Assembly (NCBI GenBank): GCA_031420415.1 | Contig: JANOMT010000025.1 | Coordinates: forward strand, 62,001 to 126,000 | Source of the DNA: JANYGA01 sp031420415 | Lineage (GTDB): Bacteria; Vulcanimicrobiota; Vulcanimicrobiia; Vulcanimicrobiales; Vulcanimicrobiaceae | Length of the DNA: 64,000 nucleotides | Reading direction: 5' to 3' | Shown: positions 35,668 to 45,478 of the stretch, one piece after another | Numbering within the stretch: the stretch's first letter is position 1 | Layout of the letters: the number at the start of each line of letters is the position of its first letter | Position numbers and translations under genes: made by a program | Notes under the pieces: model-generated | Database searches by the model: none | Told to the model about the DNA's origin: nothing | The model's input: only the letters and a program-made list of their open reading frames with translations

Positions 35668-37311
35668 ATGAGCGACGAACTGTGGCGACTCTCGGCATGT
35701 GACCTCGCAAGCGGCATCGCACACGGCGACTTCACGAGCATTGCCGCCGTCGACGCGCATATCGCGCGGATCGAGTCCGTCGATGACGTGCTCAACGCCG
35801 TCGTCGTCCACCGTTTTGAGGAGGCGCGCGCGGAAGCACGCGACGCCGACGCGCGTCGCGAACGCGGCGAGCCGCTCGGCGCACTGCACGGCGTGCCCGT
35901 CTCGATCAAAGAATCGCAAGACGTTGCGGGCACGCCCGCGACGTACGGTCTGCCCTCGCGTGACGACGACGTCGCGCAAAGGGATGGCCGTCACGTCGCA
36001 CGGTGGCGCGACGCGGGTGCCATCGTCATCGCAAAGACGAACGTGCCGCAACTCTTGATCTACATCGAATCCGATAACCCGCTCTACGGACGCACGAATA
36101 ATCCGTGGAATGTGGCGCGCACGTGCGGTGGCTCGAGTGGTGGCGAAGCCGCGCTCATCGCGGCCGGCGGTTCGCCGCTCGGTCTCGGGACCGATATCGG
36201 TGGAAGTTTACGCGTCCCCGCCGCTTTCTGCGGCATCGCGTCGCTCAAACCGACGACGGGTCGCCTCGACGATACCTCGCGCCTCGACGCTTTCGCGGGG
36301 CAACGCGCAATCGTGAGCCAGGAAGGCCCACTCGCGCGCACGATCGCCGATCTCGCGCTCGGTTATCGCGTGGCGTGTGGCGACGACGTGATGGGTCGAC
36401 CCATCGTGGCGCGATCGAACGTCCCCCGCGCGATCGTATCGGGCGAGGCGATGCGCGCCGACGCCGATCGGTACGATACGCGCATCGATCCCGAGGCTCT
36501 CCGCGCGCGCATGCGCGGTCTGCGCGTCGGATGGTACGGCAGCATCGGTCGCTTCACCGCGTCGCCCGCGCTCGTGCGCGCGTCGCGCGAAGCCGCGGCC
36601 GCTCTCGAAGCGATGGGCGCACACGTCGTCTCCTTCGCGGCGCCGCGCGTTGAGGATGCACTCGCGATCTTCTACGGCATTCTCAGCGCCGACGGCACGC
36701 GGAGCGCGAGCGATTCACTCGGCGACAATCCGCGCGATCCACGCGTCGCGCAATTGCTCGCAATCGCATCGAAGCCACGCGCGCTTCTCGCATCGATCGA
36801 ACGACTTCTCGCACTCGGCGGGCAGCGTCAACTCGCGAACGTCGTGCGGAATTACGGTTACACCGATACGCATCATTACTGGAGTCTCGTCAAGGCGCAA
36901 ATCGCATTCGCCGAGCTCTTCGAGCGGACGATGGATTGTGGCAAGGATGGTCCGCTCGATCTCATCATCGCGCCACCCGTCGGATTACCCGCCCTCGTTC
37001 ACGGCGCCTCAGCCGACGTGCTCACTGCCGGTGCGTATGCGCCACTCTACAACTTGCTCGGATATCCCACGGGCACGTTACCCTTCACGCGCGTCCTGCC
37101 CAATGAGGAGACGCATCGTCGTTCGTCGACCGACGGCGTCGATCGCGCCGCGAAAAAGACGGAGCGCGGCAGTGCGGGTCTGCCGATAGCCGTTCAAGTC
37201 ATCGCGCGCCCGTGGTGCGAAGATCTCGTCCTCGATGCGATGGCCGCGCTTGAATCCGTGGCACGCGAGCGCACCGATTATCCGACAACGCCGATCGATC
37301 CCCGAACGTAG
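35668..37311 (+). CDS. Amidase-signature family amidohydrolase
   Basis: 547 aa. The amidase Ser-cisSer-Lys triad is visible: Lys in VSIKES (about residue 77), cis-Ser in CGGSSGGE (about 154), nucleophile Ser in GTDIGGSLRVPA (about 178). The remainder lacks GatA-specific features and no gatB/gatC are near, so a fatty-acid amide or small-amide hydrolase is likelier than the tRNA amidotransferase subunit. It diverges from thyX with 89 bp between. Confidence 0.9.
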   Translation: MSDELWRLSACDLASGIAHGDFTSIAAVDAHIARIESVDDVLNAVVVHRFEEARAEARDADARRERGEPLGALHGVPVSIKESQDVAGTPATYGLPSRDDDVAQRDGRHVARWRDAGAIVIAKTNVPQLLIYIESDNPLYGRTNNPWNVARTCGGSSGGEAALIAAGGSPLGLGTDIGGSLRVPAAFCGIASLKPTTGRLDDTSRLDAFAGQRAIVSQEGPLARTIADLALGYRVACGDDVMGRPIVARSNVPRAIVSGEAMRADADRYDTRIDPEALRARMRGLRVGWYGSIGRFTASPALVRASREAAAALEAMGAHVVSFAAPRVEDALAIFYGILSADGTRSASDSLGDNPRDPRVAQLLAIASKPRALLASIERLLALGGQRQLANVVRNYGYTDTHHYWSLVKAQIAFAELFERTMDCGKDGPLDLIIAPPVGLPALVHGASADVLTAGAYAPLYNLLGYPTGTLPFTRVLPNEETHRRSSTDGVDRAAKKTERGSAGLPIAVQVIARPWCEDLVLDAMAALESVARERTDYPTTPIDPRT

Positions 37312-37467
37312 CGGCGAAAGCCGAGCCTCGCGCCATACGTGGGATTCGTCCTCATACGATTGGTGAATGGCGGCGCGCGACTTTTGCGGGTAGCGTCTAG
37401 GGACGACTGGCGTCGCGGCTCTATCTTGGGGTCGATTTTTTTCGTGCCGGTCTATTCGGAGGCAACG

Positions 37468-39093
37468 ATGTCTAGCATTATCGAGGCGGCGCCAACCGCC
37501 GAGAAGCGGCGAACGCCGATCGGGACGCTGCGCGTCGTCGACCCGTCGCCGCTCAATTGGCTCTTCATTACGTGGAATACCATGGAAGAGCCGATTCGGA
37601 CCGACCACGACGGCCACGCTGTCTACTCGATGGCAACGAGCCATCGCTATATTGATGGCGGAAAAACCCTCGAAATCGACGTGCGCAAGGGCGTGCTCTT
37701 CCAAAACGGCGAGCCACTCACGGCGCACCACATCAAGCGTTCCTTCGATGAGATGCAGCGTTGGGAAGCGCCCCATCCCCCGGGCACGTGGTTGAACTTC
37801 CCTCCGGAATCGGTCGCCGAAGTTACCCACGATCATCAAATTCGCTTCCATTTCCCCGAGCCCGACGGCCTCGCGCTTGCGAAGATGCGTGGCTTCCACG
37901 TCTCGAGCAATAGCTTCTGGAGCGAGGGACCGGGATTCGGTTATACACGCGAAGGCAGCGGCAACGGAAACTGGTGAATCATTGACGCACCGGGCCCGTG
38001 GGGCACCGGACCGTTTATCCTGAGCGCAGGATATTCGTCGATCACCACCGTGATCGCCGTGCAGCGAGCGACGCCGTTCGCCTGTACGTGGCTCATCGAA
38101 AAAGAAGATCGAACGCCCGAAGTCGTCCTCGAAGCGAACCCAACGTACTGGGATCACCGACGCGGACCGTTCGTGCAAAAAGTCGTGTTCCGTAATTCGC
38201 TCTCTCCCGCCGATGCGCTCACGCATTGCATCTCGGGCGATGGCGAAGTCGACATCGTCACCGAAGTCTCGCCTGCCGATGCGAAGCGTGTGATGGATTC
38301 GAAGTTCGCGCACCTCGAAGTCCACGATGCCAATCGTGTGCTCGTCGGTGTCTTCAATCGGCACCCGAATCGCGACGTGCCGCTCGACGACAAAAACTTG
38401 CGCACGGCGCTCAACCTCGCAGTCGACCGCGACAAAGTCGTCCGCGACGGCATGCTCGGCTACGCGAGCATCATCGCGTCGCTCACACCACCGTGGTGTG
38501 CGGGTCATCCGAAGGATCTCGAACCCTTCGGCTGCGATCCCGCTGCTGCAAAGGCGGCCTTCGCGCGTGTCAAATGGCCCGCGGGCCGTGCGCTGCGCAT
38601 CGCAACCGGCGGTGGATTCGCCGCAATCGCCAACATGGTCGCGGCCGACATCCGCACGAATCTCGGCATCGCGGTCGTGGTGATGGTGGGTGAAGATTCA
38701 GGCGCACTCGCGGGCGCGCGTTCGCTTGCCGAAGGCCGACTCGTTCCCGAATGGGATCTGCTGCTCAACTTCTGGTTCGACATCAGTTCGGAAGCGGCAC
38801 CGGCGATGATCCATCGCGAGTTCTTCGGTTCCGATGGCGCATTCCGCGTCGGTCCGGAACTGCCGGAATTCAACAAACTCTACACGGATATGGCGGGCGA
38901 AACCGATGCCGCAAAATTCGTGAAGAAGGCCGAAGCGATCGATCGTTACAGCAAAGAAGAAGCGCTCGGGCTCTTCCTCTGCTCGCCGAAAACGCTCACC
39001 GCCGTGAACAACCACGTCAAATTCGAACCCTACGCAACGACGTTCGAACTCGCCGAAGCGGAAGTCCTCGACGGCCACTGGTCGCTGAAGTAA
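37468..39093 (+). CDS. Peptide/nickel-type ABC substrate-binding protein with in-frame UGA (putative selenoprotein)
   Basis: 541 aa when UGA at 37975-37977 is read through (codon 170). The fold is family 5 solute-binding: LTAHHIKRSFDEM, PGPWGTGPF right after the UGA, and WDLLLNFWFD. The context is GNGNW-UGA-IIDAPGPWGTGPF; related proteins, as I recall them, carry Cys there. No frameshift occurs across 372 downstream codons. A compact hairpin follows. There is no signal peptide at the ATG (37468, GGAGG 5 nt upstream), unusual for a binding protein, and no permease genes adjoin. Alternative: a nonsense-mutated pseudogene. Confidence 0.75.
37975..38009 (+). promoter_or_regulatory. Candidate bacterial SECIS hairpin after UGA (binding protein)
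   Basis: Stem CCGGGCCC (37990-37997), loop GTG (37998-38000), GGGC, one bulged A (38005), CCGG (38006-38009). The G-led loop is 20 nt after UGA. Eight base pairs, all G-C or C-G, in a place where codon choice alone would not force pairing. Confidence 0.55.
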
Positions 39094-39110
39094 CCGCAAG
39101 CCTACGCGAT

Positions 39111-39154
39111 AAAAACGAGGCGTCGGAATTCATCCGACGTCTCGTTTTTTTTTT
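39111..39154 (+). terminator. Strong intrinsic terminator
   Basis: Arms at 39111-39127 and 39133-39149 pair over 17 positions with one G-U, loop ATTCA, followed by a T-run through 39154. It ends the transcript of the UGA-containing binding protein, which supports that gene being a complete, expressed unit through to its 3' end. Confidence 0.92.
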
Positions 39155-39198
39155 GGTGCGATGTATGCGTCCACGTCTTCTACCGCGAACCATTTCTC

Positions 39199-39840
39199 GT
39201 GACACCCGATGAGTTGAGGAACCGCCATCCGCAGCTCTTTCACGTCACCTTGCCCGGCGCTTGGGAGAGCATTCGCGCGCGGGGACTTCGCTCAACGAGT
39301 CGACTTCTCGATCTTTTTGAAGTCTACGGCGGCGAGCGCTTCGAGTGAGAACGCGTGTGCCGTCCGAGCGCCGTCACGATACGTCATCCCGTCCACGGAT
39401 ACGCGGTGATCAACGACCAGTCACCAATGACGGAGACCACGCTTGCGGGATGCCTCGATGGCGGCCTTACGCCGGCGCATTGACTCGCGTTGCTCAATCG
39501 CCGTGTGTTCTTCTGGTCCGACGTCAAGGGTCTCGCGCGACTGGTCGGCGCACGCGCCAATCGCGCCCGTGCACGGGCGCACGCCGAGCGAATCGAGCTT
39601 TCTCCGATCAACTCAGGCGCGACGATCCGTAAACCTGCGCGACATGGGCCCGCGACATTCACACCGCTTCTCGAGTTGTCGTACGTGCAATGGCGACGCA
39701 AGCGCGGCCGACACGACCGCATCATCGAAGTAACCGTGCTCGATGGCGTCAAGGACATCGCAAACTTCGTGACCGAGATACGACGTATGGAGCCGCATGC
39801 GAAAAGCACCGAAACACGCCATGTCTACCCACGCGGCTAA
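39199..39840 (+). pseudogene. DUF7002-like protein broken by two in-frame TGA codons
   Basis: A 213-residue frame from GTG 39199 to TAA 39838-39840 reads like a DUF7002 protein: ELRNRHPQLFHVT, WESIRARGL, HPVHGYAVINDQSPM, LLNRRVFFW, SPINSGAT and RKRGRHD. It contains TGA at 39346-39348 and 39481-39483 but no frameshift and no other stop. At the second site the family usually has an aromatic residue, so a Trp codon TGG to TGA change is likely. I see no SECIS-like hairpin after either. The family name is from memory. Confidence 0.7.
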
Positions 39841-39877
39841 AACGCTCGCTCGCACCAGGTGAGACCGAGCCGATCTG

Positions 39878-41926
39878 CTACCAGATCTCGCATCGATCTG
39901 CCGGCGGTTTTACCATCGCTTCGTTGAGCTTGCAGAAAAATGCCGATGCGAATTGTGGCAGGTTCGCAAGCGTCACGTTCACACGAAATTTATCGAAGGC
40001 GTGCACGTCGGTTTTCGCACGGAGCGCAATCGACTCGGGGCGATCGTTGCCGGCCCACACTTGTGCCCAGCCCATGAAGAATCGCTGTTCGGGCGAGAAG
40101 CCATCGATCGTACGGCGCGGATGTTTCGCCTGCCATTTTTCGAAGGCTTTGTATGCGATCGTCATGCCGCCGATATCGGCAATCGCTTCGCCTTGTACGA
40201 GCTTGCCGTTTTCCATGACGCCCGGTGCGGGCGAGAGCGCGTCGTACTGCTTGACGACGCAATTCGCACGCGCGTTGAAACGCACGGCATCTTCGGGCTG
40301 CCACGTATCCGAGAGATTGCCGACCGCATCGTATTTGCGGCCCTGATCGTCGAAGCCATGCGTCGCTTCGTGACCGATCACGGCGCCGATTCCACCGTAA
40401 TTGATCGCCATATCGGCATTCGCATCGAAGAACGGCGGCTGCAAGATACCCGCCGGGAATACGATTTCGTTGATGCTCGGATTGTAATAGGCGTTGACCG
40501 TCGGCGGCGTCATACCCCACCGCGTACGATCGACGGGTTTGCCGATGCGAGCGAGTGCATCCGCACGCCGGAACGAAGAACCGGCGGCCACATTTTGCGC
40601 GAACGATGTGGGCGTTATCTCGAGCGTCTCGTACGATTGCCAACGATCGGGATAGCCGATCTTCACTTGAAATGCCGCGAGCTTGGCGATGGCGCGCTCG
40701 CGCGTCGCGGGCGACATCCATTCTAACGTCGAGAAATCATCACGAAACGTTTCACGCAAGTTCGCGACCAGTTCGAGCGCCGTCGCTTTCGCCGAGGCTG
40801 GGAATGCTTTGGTAACGTAGAGTTGTCCGAGCGCTTCACCGAGGTTCCGATCCGTCGCGCCGACGCAGCGTTTCCAACGCGGCTGCTGCTCCTTGGTGCC
40901 GCTGAGCGTCTTGCCATAAAAAGCAAAATCTTCATCATCGATCGGTGCCGCGAGCGCGGAGGCAAACGTCCGCGTCGTTTGCCAGCGGAGATACGCGTGC
41001 ACGTCGGTCGGTGACGCTTTCGCGGCCATCGCGGCGAACGCCCTGAAGTATGCGGGTTCCGCGACGTTGACGGCGACCGCCGTAGAAATCCCGGCCGCCG
41101 CGAAGTAGGCGGCCCAATCGAACCCGGGTGCGAGCATCTGCAAATCCGCGAAGCTCATTTTGTGATCGGTCGCCGCAGGATCGCGGAGTTCGACCCGGCC
41201 GACTTGCTTCGTCGCGAGCAACGTTTCGAGTGCGAGCACGCGTGAGGCTTCGTTTGCAGCAACGTCTGGCGCGTCGCCTAGGAGTGCGAACGTCTTGGTA
41301 AGATGATCGACGTACGCCGCGCGAAGCGCGACCGTCTTCACATCGTCTTTGAGGTAATCGTCGCGGTCGGGCAAGCCGAGCCCGGCCTGGCGCAACTGCA
41401 CGATCGTCGTGCGACTATCGTGCTGATCGGAACCACCCGACGCACTGAAGAACGCACCGACGCCGACGCGCGCGAGTTCGGCGAGGGGAGCGGCGAGCGT
41501 GTCGCCATCGCGAGCTCGCGCGATGTGCGCGAACGACGGTGCGAGCGGCGTGATACCCGCGGCAGAGACACCCGCCGTATCCATGCAACTCGCATAGAAG
41601 TCGTGCAATTTACGCTCGTTCGTTCCCGGCGCCGCACTCGCGAGGCCCGGATCTTCGAGCACGCCGTGCAACACGTCGACATTGCGATCGTAGAGCACGT
41701 TGAAATTTCCGATGCTCGCATACGACGCGGGAATCGGATGCTTCGCGATCCAGCCTCCGTTGGCGAATTGATAGAAATCATCACACGCCTTACACGTGCG
41801 ATCGAGATTTGCGAGATCGATGCCGCTCGTCGTCCCCGACGTCTGGGCGAGTACGGCCGAGCTACTCGCGCCGAGCAAGAGGGCAAACGCGACGGCGATT
41901 GCGACTCGGGAGAATTTCGTAAAGAT
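39878..41926 (-). CDS. M13 (neprilysin/PepO-type) metallopeptidase with candidate AUC start
   Basis: The mature enzyme is intact: NAYYNPSINEIVFPAGILQ, zinc motif GHEATHGFDD, third ligand EAIADIGG, and the family C-terminus CEIW. The first standard start is a TTG at 41878, which leaves only half a signal peptide. Upstream in frame lies ATC (41924-41926) with GGAG 7 nt before it, and starting there gives a full signal peptide (F-T-K-F-S-R then a hydrophobic core and AVLA). I take AUC as the likely start. It should degrade peptides in the periplasm or outside the cell. Confidence 0.88.
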   Translation of the reverse strand: MFTKFSRVAIAVAFALLLGASSSAVLAQTSGTTSGIDLANLDRTCKACDDFYQFANGGWIAKHPIPASYASIGNFNVLYDRNVDVLHGVLEDPGLASAAPGTNERKLHDFYASCMDTAGVSAAGITPLAPSFAHIARARDGDTLAAPLAELARVGVGAFFSASGGSDQHDSRTTIVQLRQAGLGLPDRDDYLKDDVKTVALRAAYVDHLTKTFALLGDAPDVAANEASRVLALETLLATKQVGRVELRDPAATDHKMSFADLQMLAPGFDWAAYFAAAGISTAVAVNVAEPAYFRAFAAMAAKASPTDVHAYLRWQTTRTFASALAAPIDDEDFAFYGKTLSGTKEQQPRWKRCVGATDRNLGEALGQLYVTKAFPASAKATALELVANLRETFRDDFSTLEWMSPATRERAIAKLAAFQVKIGYPDRWQSYETLEITPTSFAQNVAAGSSFRRADALARIGKPVDRTRWGMTPPTVNAYYNPSINEIVFPAGILQPPFFDANADMAINYGGIGAVIGHEATHGFDDQGRKYDAVGNLSDTWQPEDAVRFNARANCVVKQYDALSPAPGVMENGKLVQGEAIADIGGMTIAYKAFEKWQAKHPRRTIDGFSPEQRFFMGWAQVWAGNDRPESIALRAKTDVHAFDKFRVNVTLANLPQFASAFFCKLNEAMVKPPADRCEIW

Positions 41927-41991
41927 GGCTGGTCTCCGATACGGTTGCGAGGGCGCGCTATCGATTCGGCGTTCGTACGCGCTCGAAGCGG

Positions 41992-43350
41992 TTAGGACGT
42001 TTCTTTTCGCAGCGATTTCGCAGGATTACCGACCACTCGCTCTCCCGCTGCGACGTCGCGAATGACGACCGCACCCGCTCCCGTGAGCGCACCGTCGCCG
42101 ATCGTAACCGGCGCGACGAAGGTCGTGTTCGAACCGACCGACACGTCCTTACCGATCGTCGTACGGTTTTTTCGTTTACCATTGAAATTTGCCGTGATCG
42201 TGCCCGCGCCGATATTCGTGCGATCGCCGACGGTCGTATCGCCCACGTAGGCGAGATGACTCGCCTTGACGCCCGGAGCCAGCGTCGAGGCTTTGATCTC
42301 GACGAAGTTACCGACGCGCACGTTCGTGCCGATTTCGGCGCCGCCGCGCACGTGCGCGAATGGCCCGACGATTGCGAGATCGCCGATGGCACTGTCGACG
42401 ACGACGCTGTCGCAGATCGTGACGTGTTCGCCGACGCGCGCGTTCTGCAAACGCGTATTGGGTCCGATCTCGCTATGCGCTCCGATCGACGAGCCGCGGC
42501 CGATCGCGGTATTGGGCAGAATCGTCACGTCGGCTGCGATGTCGAGTCCGGGCTCGAGATAGGTCGATTGCGGATCGACGAGCGTGACGCCCTCGCGCAT
42601 ATAGTGCTCGCAGATACGCGCGCGTAAGAGTGCGGATGCCGCGGCGAGTTCGACGCGATCGTTGACGCCGAGAACGCTACGATAATTGCCGGCGACGACG
42701 GGAACGATCGTCTCGCTGCGTTCCCGAAAGTTTCCGATCGTATCGGTGAGATAGTATTCGCCCTGCGAATTTTCGTTGCGTAGTTCGGCGATCGCCGAGC
42801 GGAGCTTCGATTCGTCGTACGCATAGAGGCCGGCGTTCATCTCGTCGATGAGCAGTTCGTCTTCATCGGCGTCGCGCGCTTCGACGATCTTCTGCACGTG
42901 CTCGCCTCGACGAACGATGCGACCGAACGACGACGGCAACGGCATCCGAGCCGTCACGAGTGCGAGCGCGTTTCCAGCTCGCGCCATCGCCGAGCGTACG
43001 AGTTCGACTTCGATGAGCGGCATATCGCCGTTGAGGACGAGAAGCGTGCCTTCGCGCGGTTCGAGGTTTGCGAGGGCGATCTGCACGGCATGACCCGTTC
43101 CGAGTTGCGGTTCTTGCAGAACGGCACGCGAAGCCGCGTGACCCGCCGATCGCGCGATGGCTTCGACGTGCGGCGCGACATCGGAATTCGTCACGACCGT
43201 AACGTCGTCGACTCCCGCTTCGTGCAACGCGCGTAAGACGAACCACAGCATCGGTCGGCCGCAGAGTTCGTGCAAGACTTTGGGCCGCACGCTGTTCATC
43301 CGCGTGCCTTTGCCCGCCGCGAGAACGACGGCGCGAACGTGTTTACTCAT
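41992..43350 (-). CDS. glmU: Bifunctional GlmU: GlcNAc-1-P uridylyltransferase/GlcN-1-P acetyltransferase
   Basis: 452 aa. Makes UDP-GlcNAc for cell wall and outer membrane. N-terminal LAAGKGTRMNS nucleotidyltransferase domain (1-225) and C-terminal left-handed beta-helix of hexapeptide repeats with the acetyltransferase His in KASHLAYVGD. ATG at 43350 overlaps the gltX stop (ATGA) and has GGGGAG 6 nt before it. Confidence 0.97.
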   Translation of the reverse strand: MSKHVRAVVLAAGKGTRMNSVRPKVLHELCGRPMLWFVLRALHEAGVDDVTVVTNSDVAPHVEAIARSAGHAASRAVLQEPQLGTGHAVQIALANLEPREGTLLVLNGDMPLIEVELVRSAMARAGNALALVTARMPLPSSFGRIVRRGEHVQKIVEARDADEDELLIDEMNAGLYAYDESKLRSAIAELRNENSQGEYYLTDTIGNFRERSETIVPVVAGNYRSVLGVNDRVELAAASALLRARICEHYMREGVTLVDPQSTYLEPGLDIAADVTILPNTAIGRGSSIGAHSEIGPNTRLQNARVGEHVTICDSVVVDSAIGDLAIVGPFAHVRGGAEIGTNVRVGNFVEIKASTLAPGVKASHLAYVGDTTVGDRTNIGAGTITANFNGKRKNRTTIGKDVSVGSNTTFVAPVTIGDGALTGAGAVVIRDVAAGERVVGNPAKSLRKETS

Positions 43351-44828
43351 ACCCGGCTCCCCACCAAATTCTTCCATGCCTCCGTCTCGGTCTTCGTCGC
43401 ACCACCGAGTACGTCGAGTGCGACACGCGTCCGTTCGCGAACGAGATCGCGACCGAGAATCGCCATCGAATCGAAGAGCGGCACCGATTGCGCGCTGCCG
43501 GTGATCGCGATATAGAACGGACGAATCGCATCGCGTACTTTCAGACCGAGCGCCTCGCCGACCGCGCGAATCGCGGCCTGCGTATTGACGGCGTTCCACT
43601 CCGGGACCGCATCGAAAAGTGCGAGAGCGATGACGAACGATTGGCGCAGTTGCGTATCGTCGAGCTTACCCGCGCGTAAATCCGCCGCGTCGACGGCGAT
43701 CCGGCCACCGAAGAAAAACGCGAGCAAGGGCCCGAGATCGGAGAGCCGTTCGATGCGTTGATGCGCGAGCGGTGCGATCGCGCCGAGATACGCCGGGTTG
43801 AGCGCCCAATCGCGGACGCGTTCCATCAGTTGCGCGACGTCGAGCTTCTCGCGGATGTACCGCGCGTTGAGCCAATCGAGTTTCTTGACGTCGAAGACCG
43901 GTCCGCCGAGGGCGATGTGGTCCGTCTCGAAGCGCGAGATCATCGTTGCGAGATCCATCATCTCTTCGCCGTCGACCGGCGGGACGGAGAAGAGCCCGAG
44001 AAAATTCGCGAGCGCTTCGGGCAGATAGCCCATGCGTTCGTAAAAGAGAATGCTCGTCGGATTCTTGCGTTTGCTCAGCTTCGATTTATCCGCGTTGCGC
44101 AAGAGCGGCAGGTGCGCGATCTTCGGCATCTCCCAACCGAAGGCGCGGTAGAGCAAGAGATGCTTCGGTGCCGAACTAATCCATTCTTCACCACGCATGA
44201 CGTGCGTGATCTCCATGAGATGATCGTCGACGACGTTGGCGAGATGGTACGTCGGCCACCCGTCGCTCTTGACGAGGACCTGCGCGTCGACCGTACTCCA
44301 TTCGAAGACGATCGGGCCGCGAAGCATGTCGTCGATCGTCACGCTGCCTTCGAGCGGCACGCGGAGCCGCACGACCGAAGCTTCGCCCCCGGTGAGGTGC
44401 GCGGCGATTTCGTCCGGCGCCAGATGCGCGCAACGGCCATCATAGGCGGGCGGGCGGCTCGCGCGGCGTTGTTCGTCGCGCATCGCCTCGAGACGGGCGG
44501 GCGTGCAGAAGCAGCGAAACGCATGCCCGTTCTCGAGCAAACGTCGCGCGTGGTCGGCATAGATCGCGAGACGTTCGCTCTGGCGATACGGGCCGTGCAC
44601 GCCGCCGATATCGGGCCCCTCGTCCCACGCGAGGCCGAGCCACCGCAACGCGCGCAAAATGACGTCTTCCGAAGCCGCGGTGCTGCGAACGCGATCGGTA
44701 TCCTCGATGCGTAAGATGAAATCGCCGCCATGTTTTTTTGCGAAACAGTAGTTGACGAGCGCGACGTAGGCCGTGCCGACGTGCGGATCACCCGTCGGAG
44801 ACGGTGCCACGCGAGTGCGAACTCTCAC
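43347..44828 (-). CDS. gltX: Glutamyl-tRNA synthetase
   Basis: 493 aa class I synthetase. HIGH-type motif is DPHVGTAY (about residues 14-21), KMSKS-type motif KLSKRK. GTG at 44828 matches the family N-terminus (RVRTRVAPSPTG). It begins 4 bp after the methylmalonyl-CoA mutase small-subunit stop and is coupled to glmU downstream. Confidence 0.97.
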   Translation of the reverse strand: MRVRTRVAPSPTGDPHVGTAYVALVNYCFAKKHGGDFILRIEDTDRVRSTAASEDVILRALRWLGLAWDEGPDIGGVHGPYRQSERLAIYADHARRLLENGHAFRCFCTPARLEAMRDEQRRASRPPAYDGRCAHLAPDEIAAHLTGGEASVVRLRVPLEGSVTIDDMLRGPIVFEWSTVDAQVLVKSDGWPTYHLANVVDDHLMEITHVMRGEEWISSAPKHLLLYRAFGWEMPKIAHLPLLRNADKSKLSKRKNPTSILFYERMGYLPEALANFLGLFSVPPVDGEEMMDLATMISRFETDHIALGGPVFDVKKLDWLNARYIREKLDVAQLMERVRDWALNPAYLGAIAPLAHQRIERLSDLGPLLAFFFGGRIAVDAADLRAGKLDDTQLRQSFVIALALFDAVPEWNAVNTQAAIRAVGEALGLKVRDAIRPFYIAITGSAQSVPLFDSMAILGRDLVRERTRVALDVLGGATKTETEAWKNLVGSRV

Positions 44829-44832
44829 AAAC

Positions 44833-45252
44833 CTACCCGACGAGTTCGCGTCGCGCGCCGCACTCGCGTTCGACGAAGGTGATGATCTCCGAAAGCGGCG
44901 CACCGGGCGTGAAGATCTCGCGCACGCCGAGGCTTTTGAGCTCGCGCGCGTCGTCGGCCGGAATCGTTCCACCGCCAAAAAAGACGATATCCCCGGCCCC
45001 CTGCGCGCGGAGCTGCTCGATGACCGCCGGAAAGAGCGTCATGTGCGCGCCGGAAAGGATCGAGAGACCGATCCCATCGACATCTTCTTGAATGGCGGTC
45101 TGGACGATCTGCTCGGGCGACTGAAAGAGACCCGTATAAATCACTTCCATGCCCGCATCACGGAGCGCTCGCGCGATAACTTTTGCGCCGCGGTCGTGAC
45201 CGTCGAGCCCAGCCTTCGCCACGATTACGCGGAGCGGTCTTTCGGTTGGCAT
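44833..45252 (-). CDS. Methylmalonyl-CoA mutase, B12-binding (small) subunit
   Basis: 139 aa. Carries the cobalamin motif D-x-H-x-x-G in GLDGHDRGAKVIA (His is the lower axial ligand), followed by SGAHM and the GGGTIPADD turn. It pairs with the large subunit encoded 226 bp upstream on the same strand; that gap holds no gene I can support. Chaperone MeaB is encoded at 60.7 kb. It functions in propionyl-CoA/methylmalonyl-CoA interconversion with succinyl-CoA. Confidence 0.95.
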   Translation of the reverse strand: MPTERPLRVIVAKAGLDGHDRGAKVIARALRDAGMEVIYTGLFQSPEQIVQTAIQEDVDGIGLSILSGAHMTLFPAVIEQLRAQGAGDIVFFGGGTIPADDARELKSLGVREIFTPGAPLSEIITFVERECGARRELVG

Positions 45253-45478
45253 CGTCCGCTTCGATTCGCGACCGAAGCAACGGTTATCCCGCCGTGCGGA
45301 CGCGATCCTCGGGCGAGGAGTTCGTTGGAGCGATCGGCACCGGTGCGGAAATGCTTCGCGGGCCGGAATCGACGACGAGGTTGCCGTTCCGGTCTCGATC
45401 TTCGAGACCGGGCTCGACGTGAAGCTGGAGCGAGCGTCGACGGTCGCCGCGACGCGCCGACGCATTCGCGCCTGTCAG

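Noticed and set aside
37078..38508. 476-aa minus-strand ORF across the UGA gene
   Set aside because: It is an antisense shadow of the amidase end and the binding protein; the plus strand has real motifs, SD and terminator.
39346..39483. Selenocysteine at the DUF7002-like TGA codons
   Set aside because: No hairpin at a suitable distance after either TGA, and the family does not need Cys there.
33414..39840. UGA read as Trp (alternative genetic code)
   Set aside because: TGA ends many intact genes here and Trp is encoded by TGG throughout, so a general reassignment does not fit.
45253..45478. Short gene between the two mutase subunits
   Set aside because: An open frame exists, but it lacks a start codon and any recognisable motif.
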